NCBI RefSeq assembly: GCF_012726235.1
Contig: NZ_JAASAH010000012.1
Span: 124,001 to 188,000 of the forward strand
Source: Streptomyces sp. HNM0574
Lineage (GTDB): Bacteria; Actinomycetota; Actinomycetes; Streptomycetales; Streptomycetaceae
Length of the DNA stretch: 64,000 bases
Direction of reading: 5' to 3'
Numbering within the stretch: position 1 is the stretch's first letter; every line of letters starts with the position of its first letter. This document shows, one piece after another, positions 9,673 to 17,737 of this stretch. The translations under genes and the position numbers were made by a program. The notes beneath the pieces are model-generated. The model did not search any database, was not told the origin of the DNA, and saw only the letters and a program-made list of their open reading frames with translations.

Positions 9673-10050
9673 ATGACGAACTTCCTCATCAAGACCCTGG
9701 CCAATGCCGCGGCTCTCGCCGTCGCCACCTGGCTCGTCGGCGACATCGCGCTGACCGGCGCGGACACCGGCGAGAAGACCCTCACGCTGATCGTCGTCGC
9801 GCTGATCTTCGGCGTCGTGAACGTCATCGTGAAGCCGATCGTGAAGCTCTTCTCGCTGCCGCTGCTGATCCTCACGCTCGGCCTCTTCACGCTCGTGATC
9901 AACGCGCTGATGCTGCTGCTCACCTCGTGGCTCTCGGACAAGCTCGACCTGAGCTTCCACGTGGAGGGCTTCTGGACGGCGGTGCTCGGCGGCCTGATCA
10001 TCTCGATCGTCTCCTGGGCGCTCAACATGGTCCTCCCGGACCGTGACTGA
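9673..10050 (+). CDS. phage-holin-family (PF04020-like) four-helix membrane protein
   Basis: Encodes 125 residues with four predicted membrane helices (NAAALAVATWLVGDIALTG, TLTLIVVALIFGVVNVIVKPIV, LPLLILTLGLFTLVINALMLL, GLIISIVSWALNMVL). The NVIVKPIVKLFSLPLLILTLG stretch is the family hallmark. Despite the family name these are ordinary chromosomal membrane proteins of unknown role in actinobacteria and no phage genes are nearby. No ribosome site is visible before the ATG and GACGAT lies six bases upstream, so the transcript may be leaderless. ptpA starts 19 bases after the stop, likely co-transcribed. Confidence 0.85.
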   Translation: MTNFLIKTLANAAALAVATWLVGDIALTGADTGEKTLTLIVVALIFGVVNVIVKPIVKLFSLPLLILTLGLFTLVINALMLLLTSWLSDKLDLSFHVEGFWTAVLGGLIISIVSWALNMVLPDRD

Positions 10051-10069
10051 GACGGAAGGGGAGCCCGGC

Positions 10070-10615
10070 ATGTACCGCGTGTGCTTCGTCTGCACCGGCA
10101 ACATCTGCCGCTCCCCGATGGCCGAGGCCGTGCTCCGCGCCCGCGTCGCCGAGGCCGGGCTGGACGGCCTGGTCGAGGTGAGCAGCGCGGGCACCGGCGG
10201 CTGGCACACCGGTGAGGGCGCCGACCCGCGCACCGCGTCCGTGCTCGACGCCTCGGGGTACGAACTGACGCACTCCGCGCGGCAGTTCGCGCCCGACTGG
10301 TTCACCCGGCACGACCTCGTCGTCGCCCTCGACGAGGGCCACCAGCGCGAACTGCGCGCCATGGCCCCCCTCGCCGAGGACGCGGACCGCATCCGCCTGC
10401 TGCGCTCCTACGACCCGGCCGCCACCCCCGACGGCGGCTTCGGCCTCGACGTGCCCGACCCGTACTACGGCGGCCGGCGCGGCTTCGAGGAGTGCCTCGA
10501 ACTCGTCGAGGCCGCCGTCCCCGGCCTCCTCGCGGAGATCACGGCGGCCGTCGGGCCGGGCACCGCCTCCGGTTCCGCTTCCGCTTCGGGAGGCGGCGCG
10601 GGCGGCGGCCGGTGA
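10070..10615 (+). CDS. ptpA: low-molecular-weight protein tyrosine phosphatase PtpA
   Basis: Encodes 181 residues. The P-loop CTGNICRS (Cys8, Arg14) and the general-acid region VPDPYYGG define the LMW-PTP family, which dephosphorylates phosphotyrosine; PtpA in Streptomyces coelicolor has been linked to secondary metabolism. The ATG at 10070 has GGGGAG six bases ahead; GTG at 10043, overlapping the holin-like gene, is open but less likely. The C terminus carries a Ser/Ala/Gly tail (SGSASASGGGAGGG) beyond the usual family end, encoded by one of the TTCCGG-type tracts found across this window. Its stop overlaps the GTG of the kinase gene by four bases. Confidence 0.93.
   Translation: MYRVCFVCTGNICRSPMAEAVLRARVAEAGLDGLVEVSSAGTGGWHTGEGADPRTASVLDASGYELTHSARQFAPDWFTRHDLVVALDEGHQRELRAMAPLAEDADRIRLLRSYDPAATPDGGFGLDVPDPYYGGRRGFEECLELVEAAVPGLLAEITAAVGPGTASGSASASGGGAGGGR
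10569..10589. repeat. TTCCGG/TTCCGC hexanucleotide tract
   Basis: Short run of the window-wide hexamer family, here encoding the Ser/Gly/Ala tail of PtpA. Confidence 0.6.
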
Positions 10616-11601
10616 CGGGCGCCGGTACCGGCCGCCCCTCGCCCCGGACGCTCGGCGAGCGGGTGGCCGCGCTGCTGGGCGGCGGGCGGCGGCCGGACGG
10701 CGCGGACGCCGGGCAGGCGGGGGACGGGCGGGAGCCGGGCTCGGTGCGGGCGACCGGCGTCCGCGCCGTCCCCGGCGGCGACATCTGCGCGGCGTACCGC
10801 GTCGAGCTCACGCCCGAACACGGGCCCGCAGACACGGTGTTCGCCAAGACCAGGACCGGCGCACCGGCCGACTTCTTCCCGGCCGAGGCCGCCGGACTCG
10901 CCCGCCTCGCGGCCACCGGCGCCGTCCGCGTCCCCGCCGTCCTGGGCGTGGCCCCCGACGTGCTCGTCCTGGAGTGGGCCGAGGCGGGCCCGCTCACCGA
11001 GGCGGGCGCCGAGCGGCTCGGCCGCGAACTCGCCGCGCTGCACGCGAGCCCGGCCGACGGCTGGGGCACCCCGGGCGGCCCCTGCTACCTCGGCCCGCTG
11101 CCGCTCGACTCCCCGGAACCCGCGGAAGCCGGCGCGGACTGGCCCGCGTTCCACGCCCGCCACCGGCTGCTGCCGCTCCTCCGCGCCGCCGTCGACCAAG
11201 GCGGCATCGGGCCCGGCGACGCACGGGACGTCGAACGGCTCTGCGCCCGGCTGCGCGGCGGGCCCGCGGACGTCGCGGGCCCGGCCCAGGAACCGGCCGT
11301 GATCCACGGCGACCTGTGGTCCGGCAACCTCCTCCCGTCCGCCGGGACGGTGCTGCTCATCGACCCCGCCGCCCAGGGCGGGCACCCGGAGACGGACCTG
11401 GCGATGCTGGAGCTCTTCGGCTGCCCGCGGCTCTCCCGTATCCTCGCCGCGTACGAGGAGGTCCGGCCCCTTCCGGGACGGGCCGAGCGCGTACCTCTGC
11501 ACCAGTTGCAGCACCTTCTGGTACATGCCGTCCTCTTCGGCTCCGGCTACGGCGCACAGTGCGGTGCGGCGGCGCGGGCGGCACTGGCAGCGACGGGCTG
11601 A
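10612..11601 (+). CDS. fructosamine kinase family protein
   Basis: Encodes 329 residues of the fructosamine-3-kinase/aminoglycoside-phosphotransferase fold. Catalytic loop VIHGDLWSGNLL and metal-binding LLIDPAAQGGHPETDLAML are clear, as is the hinge LVLEWAEAGP and the C-terminal LHQLQHLLVHAVLFGSGY. Members phosphorylate sugar adducts on protein lysines, causing deglycation, so this is probably a protein repair enzyme. The GTG start overlaps the ptpA stop (GTGA), indicating translational coupling. A family-typical conserved pairing of these two genes in Streptomyces is my recollection, not shown here. Confidence 0.9.
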   Translation: MTGAGTGRPSPRTLGERVAALLGGGRRPDGADAGQAGDGREPGSVRATGVRAVPGGDICAAYRVELTPEHGPADTVFAKTRTGAPADFFPAEAAGLARLAATGAVRVPAVLGVAPDVLVLEWAEAGPLTEAGAERLGRELAALHASPADGWGTPGGPCYLGPLPLDSPEPAEAGADWPAFHARHRLLPLLRAAVDQGGIGPGDARDVERLCARLRGGPADVAGPAQEPAVIHGDLWSGNLLPSAGTVLLIDPAAQGGHPETDLAMLELFGCPRLSRILAAYEEVRPLPGRAERVPLHQLQHLLVHAVLFGSGYGAQCGAAARAALAATG

Positions 11602-11657
11602 GCACCGCGGTCCCCACGGTCCGGCCCGCCCCGAGAGCAGAAAGCAAGCACCGCACC

Positions 11658-12821
11658 ATGAACTCTTCTTCGTCCCACACCGGCGCCCTCACCCCCGAGG
11701 ACGGCAACGCCACCCGCGCCGTACGCGCCGGACTGCCCGAGGAACAGCCCTACGCGCCGCCGCTGCCGGGCCCCGTCTTCGCCGCGCACTACCACCTCCC
11801 CGGCGACCCCACCGGCGCCCCGTACGCCTACGGCCGGGACCAGAACCCGACCTGGACGGCCCTCGAAGCCGCCATCGGCGAACTGGAGGCCCCCGGCGAC
11901 CCGGACGTCACCACCCTCGCCTTCGCCTCCGGCATGGGCGCGATCTCCGCGGTGCTGCTCTCGCAGGCGCGGCCCGGCGCCGTCGTCGTCCTCCCCGACG
12001 ACGGGTACAACCTGCTCATCCCCACCCGCGAGCGGCTGGAGAGCCTCGGCGTCGAGGTCCGTACGGCGCCCACCGCCGGTGACGCGCAGCTCGAACAGCT
12101 CGATGGCGCCTCGCTGTTGTGGATCGAGTCGCCGTCCAACCCCGGGCTCGACGTGTGCGACATCCGGCGGCTGGCCGACGCGGCGCACGAGCGCGGCGCG
12201 CTGGTCGCCGTGGACAACACCCTCGCCACCCCGTTCGGCCAGCGGCCGCTCGCGCTCGGCGCGGACTTCTCCGTCGCCAGCGGCACCAAGGCGCTCAGCG
12301 GCCACGGCGACGTGCTGCTCGGCTACGTCGCCTGCCGCGACCCCCGGCTCGCCGACGGGGTGCGGCTGTGGCGCAAGACCGTCGGCGCCGTCCCCGGGCC
12401 GATGGAGGCGTGGCTCGCGCACCGCTCCCTCGCCACGCTCGAACTGCGCACCCGCCAGCAGGCCGCGGGCGCCCTGGCCGTCGCCGAGGCCCTGCGCGGA
12501 CGCGAGGACGTGACCGACGTCCGCCACCCCGGACTGCCCGGCGACCCCTCGCACGAACTGGCGGCCCGGCAGATGGAACGCTTCGGCTGCGTCGTCTCCT
12601 TCACCCTCCCCGGCCGGGAGCGCGCCGAGCGCTTCCTGGAGGCGCTGCGCCTCGTCGGCGACGCGACCAGCTTCGGCGGCGTCCGCAGCACGGCCGAACG
12701 CCGGGGCCGCTGGGGCGGCGACCCCGTCCCCGAGGGCTTCATCCGCCTCTCGGTGGGCGTCGAGGACCCGTCGGACCTCATCGCGGACCTCTGCCAGGCG
12801 CTGGATGTGGCCGGGGCCTGA
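11658..12821 (+). CDS. cystathionine gamma-lyase/synthase family PLP enzyme
   Basis: Encodes 387 residues of the Cys/Met-metabolism PLP family. Residues include the cofactor-binding YGRDQNPT, ASGMGAIS, the aspartate region VDNTLATP and the Schiff-base lysine in VASGTKALSGHGDVLLGYV; the C-terminal SFGGVRSTAERRGRWGG and FIRLSVGVED are also typical. Most likely a cystathionine gamma-lyase giving cysteine, 2-oxobutyrate and ammonia, but gamma-synthase or methionine gamma-lyase cannot be excluded. The ATG at 11658 is chosen because the family match begins just after; no strong ribosome site is visible, so expression may follow the kinase gene 56 bases upstream. Confidence 0.9.
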   Translation: MNSSSSHTGALTPEDGNATRAVRAGLPEEQPYAPPLPGPVFAAHYHLPGDPTGAPYAYGRDQNPTWTALEAAIGELEAPGDPDVTTLAFASGMGAISAVLLSQARPGAVVVLPDDGYNLLIPTRERLESLGVEVRTAPTAGDAQLEQLDGASLLWIESPSNPGLDVCDIRRLADAAHERGALVAVDNTLATPFGQRPLALGADFSVASGTKALSGHGDVLLGYVACRDPRLADGVRLWRKTVGAVPGPMEAWLAHRSLATLELRTRQQAAGALAVAEALRGREDVTDVRHPGLPGDPSHELAARQMERFGCVVSFTLPGRERAERFLEALRLVGDATSFGGVRSTAERRGRWGGDPVPEGFIRLSVGVEDPSDLIADLCQALDVAGA

Positions 12822-12883
12822 AGGGGGCGGGGCGCCCCGTCTTGCGCGTCGCGGGGTGCGGGTGCGCCGTGGCTCGCGTTTTC

Positions 12884-13120
12884 GCGCAGTTCCCCGCGCC
12901 CCTTTCGGGGCCACCCCGCTTCTTCGGGTGCGGCGCCGTCGTGGCTCGGGGTTTGCGCAGTTCCCCGCGCCCCTTCGCGGGCGCACCCCGCTTGGGAGGT
13001 CTGCGCCGAGGCGCAGGGCTGGCAAGCGCAGCCGCGGGCCCGCCACGGTGCGGGGTGCGCAACTGCCGTCGCCGGGCCACCTCGTACGTCGTGGCCGTTC
13101 GCGCAGTTCCCCGCGCCCCT
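12884..13120 (+). repeat. three copies of the 20-mer GCGCAGTTCCCCGCGCCCCT
   Basis: Exact copies at 12884-12903, 12955-12974 and 13101-13120, spaced irregularly in the 312-base gap between convergent genes. Each is followed by a short G-rich complement (for example CCCCTGACGGGGCG) able to form a hairpin. No gene is visible in this gap. Confidence 0.9.
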
Positions 13121-13133
13121 GACGGGGCGCCCC

Positions 13134-14138
13134 TCACTCCCCCGTGTCGTACTGCGGGCTGGAGTAGTCGGGGCTGGAGTAGCGGGGGGTGGCCGGCTCC
13201 GCCGGCGAGGGTTCGTCGGTCGAGGTGCGGCTGGAGAACTCCGGGCCGGAGTAGCCGAGTTCGGCGAAGCGCGGCGCGGGGACGTACCGCGAGGGCGACT
13301 CCTTCGCGCCCTTCGGATCGGCGAGCGCCTCGCTGAGGAACGGCAGGATGCCCCGCTCCAGCAGCGCCTCCCGCCACGCCTCCCGCGCCGCGGACAGCTC
13401 CGTGACCGGCCCGTACGCCCCGCGCGCACCCGCCCGCCCGTCGGGACCGCGCGCCGCGCGCGCGGCACGTGCCGCACGCCGGGAGCGTGAGCCGTTGCGG
13501 AGCGCGGTGATCCACAGGCCGACGAGTCCGACGAGGACGCCCGTGACGGCCAGCGCCGCGAAGACCCAGCCGGCCGTCCGCATGGGCGCGGCGAGGGCGG
13601 GTTCGGGCGTGACGACCTGCAGCAGGTAGCCGAGCAGCAGGAAGATGACGGCGGCCGTCCCGGCGAGCGCGGGCAGCAGCACCGAGGCCATGGCCAGCAG
13701 CCCGGCCCCGGCGGTACCGGCCGCCTCGGTCAGCCCCTCGCCGAGGCTGCCCGCGAGCTCCCCGCCACCCTCGGCGGCCCGCACCCCGTCGACGGCCCCG
13801 GACCGCTCGTCCGCCTCCGAAGTCCCGGACGACGAACCGGAGTCGGATCCCGAACCGTCACCGGAAGCGGAAGCCGAGTCCGAACCGGAAGCGGACTCCA
13901 CCGCCGAACCCTCCGCCCCGCGCTCCTCCGCGCGCAGCGTCACGTAGCGGTGGTACTCGGCGGCGGCGCAGGCGGCTATCGCCGTCACGGCGCTGAGCGC
14001 CATGGACCTGAGCTGCTCGGGGCCGAGCTGCTGCGCCGCGTGGGGTGCGGGCCGACGGCCCGTCGTGCGCAGCGCCTCGTCCAGGACCCGTTCGAACTCG
14101 GGCCGGTCCTCGGGCAGCAGGTACGGAGCGGTGTTCAT
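13134..14138 (-). CDS. hypothetical membrane protein with Ser/Gly-rich linker and YSSPxY-type tail
   Basis: Encodes 334 residues. An N-terminal helical region (PEFERVLDEALRTTGRRPAP) is followed by a Ser/Gly/Asp low-complexity linker, then two or more membrane helices (GLLAMASVLLPALAGTAAVIFLL and WVFAALAVTGVLVGLVGLWIT), a basic stretch RSRRAARAARAARG, and a C-terminal tail with repeated YSGPEFSS/YSSPDYSSPQY units. No known family recognised. The second of two close ATGs (14138) is chosen because GGGGG lies six bases upstream. The Ser/Gly linker is encoded by a GGAAGC/CCGGAA-type tract. Confidence 0.65.
   Translation of the reverse strand: MNTAPYLLPEDRPEFERVLDEALRTTGRRPAPHAAQQLGPEQLRSMALSAVTAIAACAAAEYHRYVTLRAEERGAEGSAVESASGSDSASASGDGSGSDSGSSSGTSEADERSGAVDGVRAAEGGGELAGSLGEGLTEAAGTAGAGLLAMASVLLPALAGTAAVIFLLLGYLLQVVTPEPALAAPMRTAGWVFAALAVTGVLVGLVGLWITALRNGSRSRRAARAARAARGPDGRAGARGAYGPVTELSAAREAWREALLERGILPFLSEALADPKGAKESPSRYVPAPRFAELGYSGPEFSSRTSTDEPSPAEPATPRYSSPDYSSPQYDTGE
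13833..13896. repeat. CCGGAA-type hexanucleotide tract
   Basis: Degenerate run of CCGGAA/CGGAAG/CGAACC units inside the membrane protein gene, read as Ser/Gly/Ala/Asp. Confidence 0.6.
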
Positions 14139-14436
14139 GTGCATCCCCCGATGCTCCCTGTGGCCATGCCGGCCGGTCGACGGGCGGGGCGGCCACGGCC
14201 GGTGAGGTGAACTCGCCGTAGCAGGACCGATGTTAGGGGGCTTCCGGTCCCCCGGGACAGTGGCTTTCCGGAATTGGCCCTTCGCTTCGGTGGCCCGAGG
14301 GCTCCGGCGGACGGCCGCCCGGGCGCTGCCGAATTCCTCGCCGGCGCGCGTGGGACGCACCGGGCCTGCGGGACGTGCCGGCGTACGTCCCGTCCCTCAT
14401 CCTTCCCGCGATCAGCTCATTCAGTGGTCGAGCGGC

Positions 14437-15747
14437 TCATTCGGTGATCGGGAGCCGGGTGACAAGCAGCTTTCCGGCCATCGTCACGCCGCCGTCCATG
14501 GCGAGCGCGAGACCGTCGGCGTACAGGTGCGGACCGGTGACGTCCGGCGGCTTCTCCTCGCCGTCCTCGTCCTCGCTGCCGACCTCGCCGAGCAGGTACG
14601 GGATGGGGCTGTGCCCGTGGACGACGCGGGTGCCGCCGAAGGTGCCGAGCAGTTCGCGCACGGCGGTGGTGCCGGTGTTCTCGTCCCGGAAGGCGAAGCG
14701 CTTGGTGAACTTCCGGAACATCTCCCAGGTCTCGTCCGCGTCGTTGCGCTGGAGGGCCTCGGTGACGGCGTCGTTGACGCCCTCGATGGTGCTGCCGTAG
14801 TCGAGGTAGCAGGTGGCGTCGGAGTGGACGAGGAGGTGCTCGTCGGCGAGGGCCATCGCGTCCAGCCGGGCCATCCACTGCACGTGGTGGTCCTCCAGGC
14901 GCTCCATGTCGCTGCGCTGACCGCCGTTGAGCAGCCAGGCCGCCTGGAAAGAGGCCGTGCCCGCACCGGAGTTGACGGGGGTGTCGCCGAAGCGCTTGGC
15001 GCCGAGGAAGAGCAGCTCGTGGTTGCCCATCAGCGCCTTGCAGTACCCGCCGGCCGCGGCGGCCTCGGCGGAGAGCTGCATCACGAGGTCGATGACGCCG
15101 ACGCCGTCGGGCCCGCGGTCGGTGAAGTCGCCCAGGAACCAGATCCGGGAGTTGCCCGCGATCCAGTGGTCCTCCTCGTCGATGATGCCCTCGGCGCGCA
15201 GCGCGGCGCGGAGTTCGTCGAGGAAGCCGTGCACGTCACCGACGACGTACAGCGGCCCGTCCCCCTCCTCGCCGGAGGCCGCGACGGCGGTGACAGCTGT
15301 GACGTCGACGAGTGTCGGCTCTCCGGCCGGGTCCTCGACGACGGGGATGTCGCGCTGGGTGGGCGTGTACTCCTCCGACAGCCCCTGCCGGGACGGCGGT
15401 TGGGCCTGCGGCGCCGGCGGCGGGCTCTGCTGCGCGACGGGGTGCGGCGCGGCGGGCGGGACGGGCCACTCGACGGGCGCGGGCGCGGATCCGGAGGCGG
15501 GCCCTGTGGTGGGTCCTGCGGGTCCGGCGGGGGCCGCGGCGGCGACGGGGTGCGTGGGGGCGTGCACCGGCGCGGAACTGCGCGCGGGCGCGGGGGAGTT
15601 CGCGGGTACGCCGGACGTCACGGGGGAGTGCGCGGCGGGGCCGGAGGCCGTCGCCACCGCCGGATGGGCGGGCCGCGGCAGGCCGCCGTCCCGCGTCATG
15701 AATCCGCCGTCCCGGACATCGGGTCCCTGACCGGCCCCCTGAGTCAT
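14437..15747 (-). CDS. metallophosphoesterase (calcineurin-like) with long Pro/Ala-rich N terminus
   Basis: Encodes 436 residues. Residues 1-155 are Pro/Ala/Ser-rich and likely disordered. The catalytic domain carries the phosphoesterase motifs GDVHG, GDFTDRG, GNHE, a later HSD and VVHGHSPIPY, which bind two metal ions in the PPP-like serine/threonine phosphatase and diadenosine-tetraphosphatase group. It is cytosolic, with substrate unknown. The ATG at 15747 has GGAGGGG three bases upstream; the frame is open far beyond but begins to read as promoter DNA. Confidence 0.88.
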   Translation of the reverse strand: MTQGAGQGPDVRDGGFMTRDGGLPRPAHPAVATASGPAAHSPVTSGVPANSPAPARSSAPVHAPTHPVAAAAPAGPAGPTTGPASGSAPAPVEWPVPPAAPHPVAQQSPPPAPQAQPPSRQGLSEEYTPTQRDIPVVEDPAGEPTLVDVTAVTAVAASGEEGDGPLYVVGDVHGFLDELRAALRAEGIIDEEDHWIAGNSRIWFLGDFTDRGPDGVGVIDLVMQLSAEAAAAGGYCKALMGNHELLFLGAKRFGDTPVNSGAGTASFQAAWLLNGGQRSDMERLEDHHVQWMARLDAMALADEHLLVHSDATCYLDYGSTIEGVNDAVTEALQRNDADETWEMFRKFTKRFAFRDENTGTTAVRELLGTFGGTRVVHGHSPIPYLLGEVGSEDEDGEEKPPDVTGPHLYADGLALAMDGGVTMAGKLLVTRLPITE

Positions 15748-16066
15748 CGACCCCTCCACCATCGCGTGCCGCCGTGCACCGCCGAACCGTCTCCCCGCCT
15801 CCCGGCAGGGTGACCCCACACCCTGCCATTCGCGGGGAGACCCCACAGGTCGGAGCAGGGCCCGGTGTCGTGCGCCCATCATAGGAATGCCGCTCGGCGG
15901 TTGTGACGCACCTGGGGGGTGGCAATTCGGACGCGGGACCGCAGGCCGGTCGCTTCCTCCGGTAATTTCCGCTTCATCCCACCGTGATGTCCCCGTTATC
16001 CCCCAAGTCCCTTCGCCCGCGACCCGCAAAAGGACGCGGAAACGGCACGTGCGCCGGCCCCGCGCC
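15748..16066. other. 319-base intergenic region
   Basis: Lies between the end of the LacI-type gene and the start of the metallophosphoesterase, both on the minus strand. It must hold the phosphoesterase promoter, but I cannot point to a convincing -35/-10 pair, hairpin or small gene. Confidence 0.5.
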
Positions 16067-17323
16067 CTATTCGGCGGCGGACTCCGCGGCGGCGGAACGG
16101 GGTTCGGGTGAGCCGTTCCCGGCCGGCTCACCGGACGAAGGATCGGAACCGGAACCGGCCTCGGAACCGGAACCGGAACCGGACCCCGAGTCGGAACCGG
16201 ACCCCGAGGAAGGCGACCGCGGAGCCGTGACGACCGGACGGGAGGGGCGCCGCTGGGAGGAGGCGCGGACGAGCAGGTCGGTCGGCATCACCTGCTGCAC
16301 GGGCCGGCCCGAGTCGATGCCCTCGATGGCGTCGATGAGCAGCTGCACCACGGTGTTCCCGATCCGGCCCGGCTTGAGGGACAGCGTGGTGATGGGCGGC
16401 TCGGTGGTGGCGTACACGGTGGACTCGCTGCAGCACACCAGCAGCAGGTCCTCGGGCACCCGCAGCCCGTACCGGCGCGCGGCGGCGAGCAGGTCGGTGC
16501 CGTTCGGGTCGAAGAGCCCGTAGACGGCGTCCGGGCGGTCGGGCCTGGCGAGGAGCCGGTCCGCGGCGATCGCCCCCGAGCAGGGGTCGTGCGCCGGGTA
16601 GGTCTCGTACACCGGGTCCTGGCCGACGTCCTCGCACCAGTTCAGGTACGCCGTGGTCGACAGCCGGGTGTAGGTGTCGGTGCTGGTGCCGGTGAGCAGG
16701 CCGATGCGGCGCGCGCCGGACTCGGCGAGGTGGTCGAGGAGGTTGCGGACGGCCTCCTCGTGATCGTTGTCGACCCAGGCGGTGACGGGCAGCGAGCCGC
16801 TGGGCCGCCCGTCGGAGACCACGGGCAGCCCCGAGCGGACCAGATCGGTGACGACGGGGTCCTGGTCGGAGGGGTCGATCACCACGGTGCCGTCGAGCGC
16901 GACGTTCGACCACACGTCGTGCCGCGAGGTCGCCGGGAGGATGACGAGGGCGTATCCGCGGGCCAGCGCCGCCGAGGTCGCCGCCCGCGCCATCTCGGCG
17001 AAGTACGCGAACTCGGTGAAGGTGAACGGTTCTTCGCCGTACGTGGTCACCGTGAGGCCGATCAGCCCGGACTTGCCGGTGCGCAGCGTGCGCGCGGCGG
17101 CGGACGGGCGGTAGCCGAGCCGGTCGGCGACCTCGCGCACGTGGCGGCGGGTCGCGTCGGGGAGCCGGCCCTTGCCGTTGAGGGCGTCGGAGACAGTCGT
17201 GATGGAGACACCGGCCGCGGCCGCTACGTCGCGGATACCGGCGCGCCCGTTCCGCCGGGAGCCGCGGAGCGGTCCGCGGGAAGCCGGCGTACGGCTCACG
17301 TGATGCTTCTCTGCTGCTGTCAT
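16067..17323 (-). CDS. LacI-family transcriptional regulator with Ser/Gly repeat tail
   Basis: Encodes 418 residues. The LacI helix-turn-helix and hinge are at about residues 27-80 (IRDVAAAAGVSITTVSDALN, RLGYRPSAAARTLRTGKSG), followed by a periplasmic-binding-protein-like ligand domain (GLLTGTSTDTYTRLS, VYGLFDPNGTDLLAAARRYG, PPITTLSLKPGRIG). Ligand and targets are unknown. A tail of about 45 residues rich in Ser, Gly, Glu and Pro (SGSGSDSGSGSGSGSEAGSG) extends past the normal end of the family and is encoded by the CCGGAA hexamer tract. GTG codons a few residues downstream of the ATG are alternatives. It is divergent from the HisC-like gene. Confidence 0.9.
   Translation of the reverse strand: MTAAEKHHVSRTPASRGPLRGSRRNGRAGIRDVAAAAGVSITTVSDALNGKGRLPDATRRHVREVADRLGYRPSAAARTLRTGKSGLIGLTVTTYGEEPFTFTEFAYFAEMARAATSAALARGYALVILPATSRHDVWSNVALDGTVVIDPSDQDPVVTDLVRSGLPVVSDGRPSGSLPVTAWVDNDHEEAVRNLLDHLAESGARRIGLLTGTSTDTYTRLSTTAYLNWCEDVGQDPVYETYPAHDPCSGAIAADRLLARPDRPDAVYGLFDPNGTDLLAAARRYGLRVPEDLLLVCCSESTVYATTEPPITTLSLKPGRIGNTVVQLLIDAIEGIDSGRPVQQVMPTDLLVRASSQRRPSRPVVTAPRSPSSGSGSDSGSGSGSGSEAGSGSDPSSGEPAGNGSPEPRSAAAESAAE
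16144..16201. repeat. CCGGAA hexanucleotide tract
   Basis: The longest tract of this type in the window: runs of CGGAAC at 16144-16158, 16162-16183 and 16192-16201, translated on the minus strand as Ser-Gly repeats in the LacI-type protein tail. Confidence 0.85.
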
Positions 17324-17614
17324 GGCGACCCGATCGTAGGCCCGCGACGGGGGCGGCCCCGCGGGTTCGCGCCCCGCTCGCCACCCGCCGTGGAGGCACG
17401 ATTCTGCACCGGCGAAGATCGTGAACATGCCGTCGGGGCAAGGGAATTGCCCGGTCAGCATGGTGCGGGCCCTCCGGCGCCCGGGTGGGCGGCCGGCCCG
17501 TTCGGGCGGGCTCGGGCGGGACGGCAAGTCACCTTGACGGGTGACGCGCGCCACCGCGCCCGCCACCGGCGCGCGGAGCGTACGGGGTGGCGTTCTTTTG
17601 TCTCCCCACGCCCC

Positions 17615-17644
17615 CTGACGGAATCCTCATAAGGTGTGCAGTAT
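17615..17644 (+). promoter_or_regulatory. possible promoter of the HisC-like gene
   Basis: CTGACG (17615-17620) and CAGTAT (17639-17644) with an 18-base spacer, in the 414-base divergent gap 17324-17737 between the LacI-type regulator and hisC. Nothing else in that gap is recognisable except the direct repeat at 17661. Confidence 0.35.
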
Positions 17645-17660
17645 TGGCCAGAGCATGCCC

Positions 17661-17701
17661 GTGCGGAGGACGACGAGCCGACGTGCGGAGGACGACGAGC
17701 C
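17661..17701 (+). repeat. 19-bp direct repeat in the hisC leader
   Basis: GTGCGGAGGACGACGAGCC occurs at 17661-17679 and 17683-17701, a 22-base period, about 40 bases before the hisC start. Confidence 0.9.
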
Positions 17702-17737
17702 TTAAGAGGCCCGCAGGGCCCCGAGGGAGTGACCAGC

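Noticed and set aside
9673..10050. Prophage remnant signalled by a holin-family gene
   Set aside because: The family is a chromosomal membrane protein in actinobacteria and no other phage gene is nearby.
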